Shown here piece after piece: positions 15,301 to 21,940 of a stretch of 34,356 nt of DNA. Below the pieces are notes generated by a model that was not told the DNA's origin, did not search any database, and saw only the letters and a list, made by a program, of their open reading frames with translations. The stretch is taken from NCBI GenBank assembly GCA_937922235.1, contig CAKZVC010000081.1, positions 1 through 34,356 on the forward strand, read 5' to 3'. A program made the translations under genes and the position numbers. Source of the DNA: an uncultured Acidimicrobiales bacterium. GTDB taxonomy: Bacteria; Actinomycetota; Acidimicrobiia; Acidimicrobiales; SHLQ01. Every line of letters begins with the position of its first letter. Position 1 is the stretch's first letter.

Positions 15301-17069
15301 CCGATCTTCTTGGCGATCTCGAGCAGTTGCGGGTTCGTGCGGATCTGTTCGGGAATGCCGTGATCTTGGAGCTCGATGAAGAGGTTGTCGCGGCCAAAGA
15401 TGTCTTGGAGACGGCCGGCCCGACGAACGGCTTCGTCGAAGTTGCCGCCGAGCAACGCCTGGAGCACCTGGCCGCCAAGGCAGCCGGTTGTGGCAATGAT
15501 GCCCTCGGAGTACTTATCGAGCAGTTCCCAGTCGCAGTTGTGAATGGCGAAATCGGAGACGTATGAGTGATCGTCGGCGACCTCAATGTTGTACACCCAG
15601 CCGTCGTAGTGCTTGGTCTCGACCTCAGAGATTGGCTTGTACACGTAGAACGGATCGGCCCAGGTCTTCCGGTGGGCAAGTTCGCGATGATCGGGCGAGT
15701 AGTTGGAACGGAACTGGTCGTTGTGGTTCGGATCGTCGAGCTCGTGCCGCCGAACCGAAGCAAAGTCGTCGGCCAGGCCCGCACGGAGGGTTCGCACCTG
15801 CCAGGCGAGGTTCTCGCTGGTCTGGGTAAAGATGGTTCCTGAATCGTGACGAGCGCCGTCGCCATCGAACAAGCCCTCGATCAGACCCCGCTGGAAGCTC
15901 TCGGGCGCGTCCCAAACAAACGAAGGTAGGTGCTTGTTCGCAGCGCCCGTTGCAGACAGAGACACCAAGAACTCGCTCAAGATCGAGCTCGAGATTCGGA
16001 TGTCGGTACCGCGATATCCGGGACGATCCGGTCGGCCGCTCACCGTTGGCATCTTGCCGGTTAGACGGCGGATGAACTCCGACGCGCGGTCGATCGTTCG
16101 TGTCTCGTCCTCGTGGACGGTCATACGGACTTCGTTGCGAGTGGCGTATCCCTCGGCGATGTACAAGCCGAGAAACCAGCCGAAGTCTTCATCAAGTTTG
16201 ATCGACTCGGGGAACGAGGCGTAGTGCCGCGTTGGCCCCATGCCTGAGCGAGCCGACTCGCGCACAAAGGTGTCAGGCTGCTCAGCCGGCTGCCAGGTGA
16301 CATAGCCCGCAACATCGATTTCGACGACCGGATTCTCGCGTTCCACCTTTGGCAGGCACGCCCACGAGTACCAGTTGTCGGCGCGCTCGGTGGCAAGCGG
16401 GCGACCGGCCTTTAGGTCTTGCACCTCGACCCAGCGCTTGTTGCCTTCAACATCGTTGACAAGCACCGGATGCTCACCCGTCATCCACGTGGTACGGCCG
16501 TAACGGCCCGACAGGTTGACGCCGTGAATGTCGCCCGAATGCCAGCGCTTCATCGTCTGAACGACCGGACGGAAGCGGCCGTTATGCGTCAGAACAAGGT
16601 CGCCCTCGTTGAGCTGCTCGATCGGCGTCATGCCGTTCGGAGTGACGATTTCCTGACCCGCCGTGAGACAGCGTGGTTTGTAATGAAAACCTGTCATGAA
16701 CGCCTCGGACGCGAGGTGGATCATGTTCTGGTAGCCGACGTTGTTCTCTGCCAGGAGAATCAGGTGGTAGTAGAGCTTCTTTCCGCCATCGGAGCTGCCG
16801 CCGGAATCGTCCATACGGCCACGGCGCGACAAGCGCTCGGAACGGTGGTCGTGGGCCATGTAGGCCTCGGTGCCGATAATTGGCTTGATGCCCGCGTTGT
16901 TGCACGCCTTGTAGAAGTCGAGCACCCCGTACATGTTGCCGTGGTCGGTAATGCCCAATGCCGGCTGTCCGTCGGCCGCCGCAGCCGCCACTAGCTCATC
17001 GAGGCGCGACGCTCCATCGAGCATCGAGAACTCGGTATGCACGTGCAGATGGGTAAATGACCCTGCCAA
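12393..17069 (-). CDS. dnaE: DNA polymerase III alpha subunit (DnaE1 type), intein-containing precursor
   Basis: The precursor is 1,558 residues from TTG 17069; removing the 378-residue intein leaves 1,180, the normal DnaE1 length. It is the replicative polymerase. The PHP domain comes first (HLHVHTEFSMLDG, TDHGNMYG, GTEAYM, YYHLILLAEN; after the intein TTGCLGG and ATNDSHY); all metal-ligand positions used by proofreading mycobacterial DnaE1 appear present. The palm follows with GPGRGSAAG and the catalytic MPDIDMDFD, then a helix-hairpin-helix region (ADADSLRKACGKK, SHSYGYGFVAYQ) and an OB fold (FLRVGGVITNLQ, LEDLEGSIEVMVFP). The TTG at 17069 is preferred (GGAG 5 nt upstream, MAGSFTHLHVH N-terminus); a GTG at 17096 is the alternative. 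Confidence 0.96.
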   Translation of the reverse strand: MAGSFTHLHVHTEFSMLDGASRLDELVAAAAADGQPALGITDHGNMYGVLDFYKACNNAGIKPIIGTEAYMAHDHRSERLSRRGRMDDSGGSSDGGKKLYYHLILLAENNVGYQNMIHLASEAFMTGFHYKPRCLTAGQEIVTPNGMTPIEQLNEGDLVLTHNGRFRPVVQTMKRWHSGDIHGVNLSGRYGRTTWMTGEHPVLVNDVEGNKRWVEVQDLKAGRPLATERADNWYSWACLPKVERENPVVEIDVAGYVTWQPAEQPDTFVRESARSGMGPTRHYASFPESIKLDEDFGWFLGLYIAEGYATRNEVRMTVHEDETRTIDRASEFIRRLTGKMPTVSGRPDRPGYRGTDIRISSSILSEFLVSLSATGAANKHLPSFVWDAPESFQRGLIEGLFDGDGARHDSGTIFTQTSENLAWQVRTLRAGLADDFASVRRHELDDPNHNDQFRSNYSPDHRELAHRKTWADPFYVYKPISEVETKHYDGWVYNIEVADDHSYVSDFAIHNCDWELLDKYSEGIIATTGCLGGQVLQALLGGNFDEAVRRAGRLQDIFGRDNLFIELQDHGIPEQIRTNPQLLEIAKKIGAPILATNDSHYTHQVDHSAHDALLCVQTGSLRSDPDRFKFHGDQHYLKSAAEMRHMWKEVEVACDNSLWIAERCNVEIEFGEPLLPSFPLPPGFTDDDEYLLHLTMEGAKKRWGDNIPEEAKERLLFELDVIKNMGFSSYFIITWDMIKYARDEGIRVGPGRGSAAGCAVAYCLWITDLDPIKYDLLFERFLNPSRMSMPDIDMDFDTRYRDQMIRYCADRYGRDHVAQIVTFSQIKARAAVRDAARVLGYPYAVGDKVAKAMPPLIMGRDTPLQYCFEKHPKYEGGYAQAGDLRDMVATDPIVAEVVDVAKGLEGLRRSDGIHAAAVVITRDPITDYVPIQRKPEAGQDPEDAPVVTQYEMNGVESLGLLKMDFLGLRNLDVIDDTLKSIKVTRGIDVDIDNVDLDDDDTYALLQRGETIGVFQLESTPMRALMKSLGPTSFEDVAALVALYRPGPMEANMHNDYADRKNGRQEVTLLHEDAAEILGDTYGLMIYQESMMRVAQKFAGYSLADADSLRKACGKKIREVMQKEKAKFIDGCEATGYGIPLGEEWWKIIEPFADYAFNKSHSYGYGFVAYQIAYLKAHYPVEYLAALLTSVKSSLDKAAIYLNECRVMGINVVVPDINRARMDFHPIPNLEDNNEKGEIVFGMSAVRNVGEGLVEHILAERDANGPFESFLDFVERVDYQVLNKRTIESLIKAGAFDSLGHPRKGLLNVYELIIDRTVASRKDHDIGVATLFGSLGDEPTFDDRPDIPDIEFEKMPKLANEKEMLGLYISDHPILGYEAALQRRCDKTVGALEDEADGAFLRVGGVITNLQKKWTRKGDLMAIFELEDLEGSIEVMVFPRTMNEHGHKLIDDSIVVVRGRLDGKDDIPKFIAQDLEIFDSSSMSATQPLRLRLPTHAQDPGTLDSLKTLLQEHQGQSEVFLHLDSEQVIRLPETYRVETGSGLVAEIRVLLGPDAVVMA
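15537..16670 (-). mobile_element. Intein with LAGLIDADG homing endonuclease inside DnaE
   Basis: Exactly 378 codons inserted in frame between extein ...FHYKPR and CDWELLDKYSEG.... Splicing motifs are complete: Cys1 at the start (CLTAGQEIVTPNG, block A), block B TGEH (Thr64, His67), block F VYNIEVADDHSYV, and terminal His377-Asn378 followed by extein Cys+1. A dodecapeptide endonuclease lies in the middle: FLGLYIAEG (167-173) and LIEGLFDGDG (263-272), both keeping the acidic catalytic residue. It therefore looks active both for protein splicing and possibly for homing. The insertion splits the PHP domain between the HLILLAEN and TTGCLGG metal-ligand motifs, not the polymerase active site. Base composition is like that of the host gene. 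Confidence 0.95.
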
Positions 17070-17074
17070 GAAGA

Positions 17075-17078
17075 CTCC
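17075..17078 (-). promoter_or_regulatory. Ribosome binding site (GGAG) deciding the dnaE TTG start
   Basis: GGAG on the minus strand, 5 nt before TTG 17069. The GTG at 17096 has no such site. Confidence 0.4.
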
Positions 17079-17179
17079 AGGTGTCCGGGGAAGCACACCC
17101 TAGTCAAGGGCCCTGACGCGAACTACATCGAGAGAATTCGCGAAGGCCCAGGCATGGGTAATGAGCTCCATCGGGCTCC

Positions 17180-17185
17180 TATCAT
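17180..17185 (+). promoter_or_regulatory. -10 box (TATCAT) of a leaderless promoter for the accessory operon
   Basis: TATCAT ends 7 nt before ATG 17193. It is the closest to TATAAT of all the boxes in the window and lies inside the longer open frame from 17154, which argues for the later start. Confidence 0.5.
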
Positions 17186-17192
17186 GAACGGC

Positions 17193-18194
17193 ATGATTAA
17201 AGCTGAGGATCTCGGCAGGGTCAACCGAGCGATCGATAGCGCCACGTTGTTCATCGACGCCCAGGTGAGGAGGCTATGGCCAAACCTAAATCTAGGCGAT
17301 GCTGCATCGGTTATTGTCGTCAGCGCACCTCCAACACGCCCCGCCGTTGAACGAGTGTTATCGGCAACCCCTGGGGAGTCGGAGATCGTGACAATCGGAG
17401 GCGGTTCAACTCACGATTTCGGAAAGCTGTTCGCATTCGGTTCAGCACAAGATGGATCGCTTCCAGCGACGTTCGAATGGAACGACTCGCTAGAACTTGC
17501 AACGCTCACGGCCGTTCCCACCACTTTTGGGACTGGTGCCGAGTACTCACCAGTGGCGGTGCTCCATGGATCAGGCCCTGGATCAGCCGTCGGGGCTAAC
17601 GGGCTTCGACCCAAGACCGTGATCTCGTTCCCGGGGTTTCTTCGTACGCTTCCGCCCGCTGCAGCTGCTTGTTGCTTTCTCGACGGTATCTCCCACTGTA
17701 CCGAATCCATTCTTTCATCACCGTCAAACGCAGTTGTTGTCGAAACGGCAACGGAAGCTCTTACCGCGTTCTTGTCCTTACGCGGCGCAGGAAGCGTGGT
17801 GAACAGCAGCGAACTCGTCAGAGCCGCTACGGTTCGATCCGCCAAGGCGCTTTCTCTGTCGAAGCGCAACACTCCCCACCTTCTGGCTGCGGCACTTTCC
17901 GATTCGATGGAAATTCCACACGGGTTAGCCGCTGGAATCTGTCTCAGCGCGTACCTCGATAGAGGCCTTCCACGGAGTTTCCCTGTTGACGACAAGACGC
18001 TAACTAGGTCGGTGGACCACTGGCTGTCGATCGCATGGGACAACGAGGCCGCTCTGCCATCGTACGAGCGGTTGTCAGTAGCAATACAGGAAGAAGCAAA
18101 GATTACTGGACCCGCTATGACGGTTAACGATGCGCAGTGGTGGTCAAAGGCTATCCTTCGTACTGCACTAGCTCTTGGGGGAACAGATGGTTAA
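17193..18194 (+). CDS. Iron-containing alcohol dehydrogenase-like protein
   Basis: 333 residues, shorter than the usual 380-400. The nucleotide-binding part is reduced: a first strand (ASVIVVSAPPTRPAVERVL) leads to GGGSTHDFGK (69-78), the family's GGGSxxDxxK loop, then AVPTTFGTGAEYSPVAVL, the conserved PTTxGTGSE-like segment. In the helical half the four metal ligands expected of the family are all present with correct spacing: Asp164 and His168 (FLDGISHCTES), His229 (TPHLLAA) and His243 (EIPHGLAAG). The residue corresponding to the catalytic histidine of FucO (between the last two ligands) is Ala233. A reductase or lyase acting on an unknown small molecule is plausible. First gene of a three-gene operon with composition unlike the chromosome; its stop overlaps the next ATG by 8 nt. 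Confidence 0.8.
   Translation: MIKAEDLGRVNRAIDSATLFIDAQVRRLWPNLNLGDAASVIVVSAPPTRPAVERVLSATPGESEIVTIGGGSTHDFGKLFAFGSAQDGSLPATFEWNDSLELATLTAVPTTFGTGAEYSPVAVLHGSGPGSAVGANGLRPKTVISFPGFLRTLPPAAAACCFLDGISHCTESILSSPSNAVVVETATEALTAFLSLRGAGSVVNSSELVRAATVRSAKALSLSKRNTPHLLAAALSDSMEIPHGLAAGICLSAYLDRGLPRSFPVDDKTLTRSVDHWLSIAWDNEAALPSYERLSVAIQEEAKITGPAMTVNDAQWWSKAILRTALALGGTDG
18177..18182 (+). promoter_or_regulatory. Ribosome binding site (GGGGGA) of the AAA ATPase gene
   Basis: GGGGGA lies 4 nt before ATG 18187, inside the end of the dehydrogenase-like gene. It decides between ATG 18187 and the upstream in-frame TTG 18175. Confidence 0.5.
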
Positions 18195-20049
18195 CAGAGT
18201 AAACACGCTCGGCTTTCTGGACAGCGAGGTGTTTACTCGATGTGAGCCGCAGTCGGTGATTTCCAGTTTCTTCCACGACAAGAAGTGCCGACGTACGCTT
18301 CTTGATGGATTTACCAAGCCAACGAAGCGCGACATTGTACAGCTCGCGCAGCTTGGTGGAGCAATACGTACGTGTCCTGAGCTCGCGGGATTGAGGCAGG
18401 ACTGGCTCGACATTTTCGTGAACCTCATCGGCGAGTTGGATGCTCCGTGGAGCATCTTTGACGAGAACCCGCACGAGTCCCTAACGGCCTACACAACAGC
18501 GCACGTGCTGACGGCGCTAGGGCCAGACGCTGCCGAAGTACTCGATCCAACAAAGCTTGAGCTGGCCGTGACTGAGGTATGGAAGTTCACTCGAGAAGTC
18601 GCCGAAGCACAGTCTGACTTCGCCCCGCACCTTGTGCCCCTTGCAATTCGAAGCCTCGCAGCAATTGACAGACTAGGCGACGAGCACAAGAAAATTGCGG
18701 GACTATGGGCGAATAGCTACTTGCACTACACGCAAGCAGAACTCGATTCTAACGTAGGCCGCAAACTCCCACCTGCCCACTCGTTTGCAGCTCTCGCAAC
18801 CCTCGAGCTGTGCCTGCCTCAGCAGGTTCACCGTGGACGCCATGAGCTAATCCATAGGATCGCATCGGCATACCCCATACTACCGGAGTACGGACGGACG
18901 GGACTTACTCGGGTTTCGCGCTATGCACTTGCGAATTCGACGATCGACGCTCTTGGGTACGCGCTTAGCTTAGAAAATGTTGGCGGGGCACTCTTGGATG
19001 AGTCTACAGCTGTTCAGGACACGCTCGACTGGCTCGCCCAAGGTGCCAATCGGGAAGACGGCCGTTTGACCTCGTTCAATTCCGACGTGTATCCAGATGA
19101 CGATCGCCCCGAGCTCTGGTTCAATGCGGTCGTGCTGTCATTCCGGGCAAGCCTCGCTTCCCGCTCACGCCGGCTCTTCAATGATCGAGTTGTCGAGCGC
19201 TATGGCGGTACCGTCCAATCGGACGCCTTCTCGTGGGAAGAGATCAAGGTCGGTGGATTTCGATGGAAAGAGGTCTTGCAGACTCGCATGGTCGAAGCCG
19301 CCTCGAATGCGGATTCGAGACCCGACTTCCGGCTTGAACAGAACGGCATTATTCTCTTCGGCCCACCAGGAACCTCGAAGACATCCACAACGCAATCCTT
19401 AGCGAAACTCCTCGGCGATTGGCCTCTTATCTCATTGAGCCCCTCCCATTTCCTTGAGGATGGCGTTGACGGAATCTTCCACAGCCTGAACGCCGTGTTC
19501 TCCGAGCTCGTTGAACTTGAAAACGTAGTGATTCTGTTTGATGAACTTGAATTGCTGCTGCTTGAACGCAACCACGATTCTGATGACGGAGGACCAGTAC
19601 TCTCGAACTGGACGACAGGCCTAGTAACCAACTGCATGCTGCCTTGGTTTAAGGAACTCCATGATCGAGGGAAGGCCGTCTATGTCGTTGCGACGAACAA
19701 CATAGAACGCATAGATTCTGCGATACGAAGGCCCGGGCGCTTCGACTTTGTTCTTCCGGTTGGCCCACCTTCAAAAGAAGAGGCTCGTGACCTACTGGTG
19801 ACCGAGTTGAGCGAGGATACGACACAGGCTTTTCTAGACAAGCAAACCGGCCGCGAGACTCTAGGCGAAATTCTTCAGTGGGCGTCTGAGGTGCGTGCGT
19901 CGGAGGCACCTGTTGAAGAGGCTTCCGAACTATGGGCTAGTTCGTTCGCAACCGGCCTATTGATCTCGGAAGAGCGCCACACCCAGTTTGTGAATAACGT
20001 AAAGAAGTTCTCTTTTCCACCCGCACTAGGTCAACAAATGACGCCATGA
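18187..20049 (+). CDS. AAA+ ATPase with large helical N-terminal domain
   Basis: 620 residues. Residues about 1-360 are helical with repeated hydrophobic units (LTAYTTAHVLTAL, LVPLAIRSLAAIDRLG, AHSFAALATLELCL, LDDPTLDW-like stretches) reminiscent of alpha/alpha-toroid or HEAT-type scaffolds; no named domain was recognised. Residues about 385-560 are a classical AAA module: Walker A GPPGTSKT (392-399, Ser where Gly is usual), Walker B VVILFDELE (Asp452, Glu453), sensor-1 VVATNN (Asn504) and RRPGRFD with arginine fingers. The RPGRFD form points to the FtsH/spastin/proteasomal clade, so a hexameric remodeller is likely. It overlaps both neighbours (8 bp and ATGA). Codon use is more A/T tolerant than in flanking genes. 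The function is unknown; defence or biosynthetic roles are both possible. Confidence 0.85.
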   Translation: MVNRVNTLGFLDSEVFTRCEPQSVISSFFHDKKCRRTLLDGFTKPTKRDIVQLAQLGGAIRTCPELAGLRQDWLDIFVNLIGELDAPWSIFDENPHESLTAYTTAHVLTALGPDAAEVLDPTKLELAVTEVWKFTREVAEAQSDFAPHLVPLAIRSLAAIDRLGDEHKKIAGLWANSYLHYTQAELDSNVGRKLPPAHSFAALATLELCLPQQVHRGRHELIHRIASAYPILPEYGRTGLTRVSRYALANSTIDALGYALSLENVGGALLDESTAVQDTLDWLAQGANREDGRLTSFNSDVYPDDDRPELWFNAVVLSFRASLASRSRRLFNDRVVERYGGTVQSDAFSWEEIKVGGFRWKEVLQTRMVEAASNADSRPDFRLEQNGIILFGPPGTSKTSTTQSLAKLLGDWPLISLSPSHFLEDGVDGIFHSLNAVFSELVELENVVILFDELELLLLERNHDSDDGGPVLSNWTTGLVTNCMLPWFKELHDRGKAVYVVATNNIERIDSAIRRPGRFDFVLPVGPPSKEEARDLLVTELSEDTTQAFLDKQTGRETLGEILQWASEVRASEAPVEEASELWASSFATGLLISEERHTQFVNNVKKFSFPPALGQQMTP

Positions 20050-20837
20050 GTCAGCTACGGAGTCTTCGACCCGATCTTGCACACTCCATCGCGTTAGCTA
20101 TCGAGCGGGGAGGTGTTGACGTATCATCTGTCTCATCTGTCATCGTGTTTGGTTCAGCATCGAAGATTCCCTTGGAACAGTGTGGAGATCTAGATCTGCT
20201 GATCACGTGCACCAAGTACGACAGCCAAAGCACCTATGACAAGGTCGTTCTTGAAGATGGAACTTCGTGTGACCTCAACATCTGGGATGAGAGAATACTC
20301 AAGTTCGGCGAATACGATTGGACTTGGGACTATCGCCTTATTTCTTCCAGGATCTTCTGGGCGACTCCAAGCCTCGATGCCACCTGGGCGCAGTCAATCT
20401 CATCGATTCAAGATACTGCGAGGACACAGGAACGTTTGGACAAAATCTGCTACTGGATCGATAAGGCAGTGAACAGCACATCGACCGGGGACGAACACCT
20501 TGCGGCTGAAACTGTTCTATTACACATCCTGCTCCACGCTGAATCTTGTAGGGTTGTTCCATTCAGCGAGCCAAAGTGGGCAGAGAGAACAACAGCGTCG
20601 TGCGATGCAGTCCAATCACTATTTGAAGAATTCGATGGGTGGACACCATTCCATCAGTATCTCAAATCGCTAAGGCAGGCCTCTGCAGGGTTACTTCCAC
20701 AGTTGGCCGGCTCCGATCATCTTTTAGCTTGGGCATGTCGAGACCTGCTCCATAAACGATGGACTCCAAGCCTGCTTGTGAATTACGACTTCACACACGC
20801 GAAACGTTGCTTGGTAACACTCAAGAGAGAAATTTAG
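20046..20837 (+). CDS. Pol-beta superfamily nucleotidyltransferase-like protein
   Basis: 263 residues. The N-terminal domain has the nucleotidyltransferase signature VIVFGSASK-x7-DLDLLI: Gly36-Ser37, then Asp48 and Asp50, with a third acidic residue at Asp76 in CDLNIWDE, so all three metal-binding carboxylates are present. The C-terminal ~150 residues are helical (VLLHILLHAESC, LAWACRDLLHKRW), a possible HEPN-like or substrate-binding region, though no Rx4-6H motif stands out. Such enzymes transfer nucleotides to proteins, tRNA, antibiotics or other nucleotides. Start: ATG at 20046 overlaps the ATPase stop (ATGA). The stop is 5 nt from the converging phosphodiesterase stop with no terminator between. 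Confidence 0.8.
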   Translation: MSQLRSLRPDLAHSIALAIERGGVDVSSVSSVIVFGSASKIPLEQCGDLDLLITCTKYDSQSTYDKVVLEDGTSCDLNIWDERILKFGEYDWTWDYRLISSRIFWATPSLDATWAQSISSIQDTARTQERLDKICYWIDKAVNSTSTGDEHLAAETVLLHILLHAESCRVVPFSEPKWAERTTASCDAVQSLFEEFDGWTPFHQYLKSLRQASAGLLPQLAGSDHLLAWACRDLLHKRWTPSLLVNYDFTHAKRCLVTLKREI

Positions 20838-20842
20838 TAGGG

Positions 20843-21940
20843 CTAGACCATGGCGTGCAGGATTGGCACCATCATCTCGGGCAGTGTTAGCCCTCCGTGC
20901 CTTCCAATCAGTCGGTGAGCGTAAGGCTCGCCGGGATCATCGACCCCAATAGCCTCGAATGGAACAAGGCAGACATCTCCGAGGCGCCGAGCCGCAGCTG
21001 ACGTGACTTCAGGGCCGAACCACTGTTCATCGATTACCTGTTCTTTCGTTCGAACCCATGCTATGTCGCCGTGAGAGCCCAGGGCAGCCTCGTAGAGCTC
21101 GTCCTTGGCCCCCTTCCTGGCATGGAGCCACCGAAACCTTGGCTCGCCGGAGCGACCCCTACAGAGGGCGTCGCAGTCAGGCGATAGCTTGACAAGCTCC
21201 GGAGCCTCAATCTGGCCATGATCGGCCATGACTACAAGGGCCGAGCCGGAGGGCAGCATCGAAATCATCTCACCGACAAGCCAATCGCAGAAACTAAGTT
21301 CCATGTCGAAGTGCTCGCCCCTAAATCCGTAAGTATGAGCGATGTGGTCCAATCCATCGTAATAGGCAAAGACACGTGGTCGGCCACTGTCCAAGAGCAG
21401 ACGAGTTGTGGACACCAGTGTCGAGGGGTGCCACACGCCATGGTAGGCCGCGCCGCCGAGATAGGCCTCTGTGAATCCGGATGCGGAAAAGTCTCGGTCC
21501 GCAACAACATCCCAGTTCACTCCGGCCATAGGTGGCTTCTGCTGGATCTCCGAAGGTGGAGAGATAGAACGATGATCGCCAGCTGGGGTCGTCCACCGCA
21601 GAGCGTTCATCACCGCTCCACCAGTTGGAAATCGATACCCAACGATGCCGTGTTCACCAGGTGAAACACCTGTGGAGATTGATGTTAGTGCTGAAGCGGT
21701 GGTCGAAGGCGCTACTGTCGTCGCAGGCCCTCCCTCCATAGACAGCATATTCGGCGCACGCAGTTGCCGTTCTTGAAGCTGCATCCATCCGAGCGAGTCG
21801 ATCACAAGCACGACGACGTGTTTCGCACGCGCCACTTCAGGTGGAATTACCGGGGACTCGACGCCCCACGAAATAGCAGGAACTACCGAAGTGACTGAAG
21901 ATCCCCCGTAGTCAGGCAATGTAGGAACTGGTTCGTTCAT
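20843..21940 (-). CDS. Type I phosphodiesterase/nucleotide pyrophosphatase-family protein
   Basis: 365 residues, alkaline phosphatase superfamily. Metal site residues: Asp48 in VVLVIDSLGW, the nucleophile threonine in APSTTASALTSISTG (Thr80 or Thr81), YYDGLDHIAHTYG (Asp195 or Asp198, His199), MADHGQIE (Asp240, His241) and GRHGGLTLPEM near the C-terminus. It should hydrolyse a phosphodiester or nucleotide substrate; related proteins include PglZ-type and NPP-type enzymes. No signal peptide or membrane segment, so cytoplasmic. The start overlaps the rluD stop (ATGA), so it is translated with rluD, yet its codon use resembles the convergent accessory operon more than rluD. Whether it belongs to that operon functionally is open. 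Confidence 0.85.
   Translation of the reverse strand: MNEPVPTLPDYGGSSVTSVVPAISWGVESPVIPPEVARAKHVVVLVIDSLGWMQLQERQLRAPNMLSMEGGPATTVAPSTTASALTSISTGVSPGEHGIVGYRFPTGGAVMNALRWTTPAGDHRSISPPSEIQQKPPMAGVNWDVVADRDFSASGFTEAYLGGAAYHGVWHPSTLVSTTRLLLDSGRPRVFAYYDGLDHIAHTYGFRGEHFDMELSFCDWLVGEMISMLPSGSALVVMADHGQIEAPELVKLSPDCDALCRGRSGEPRFRWLHARKGAKDELYEAALGSHGDIAWVRTKEQVIDEQWFGPEVTSAAARRLGDVCLVPFEAIGVDDPGEPYAHRLIGRHGGLTLPEMMVPILHAMV

Noticed and set aside
15537..16670. Possible insertion or frameshift disrupting dnaE
   Set aside because: The insertion is in frame, begins with Cys and ends His-Asn before Cys, and has all intein blocks; it is a protein intron, not damage. No second intein was found in the rest of dnaE.
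17101..21940. Flanking direct repeats, tRNA or integrase marking the accessory operon as a mobile island
   Set aside because: I looked at both edges and saw no convincing direct repeat, tRNA end, transposase or integrase. The foreign origin rests only on composition and context.
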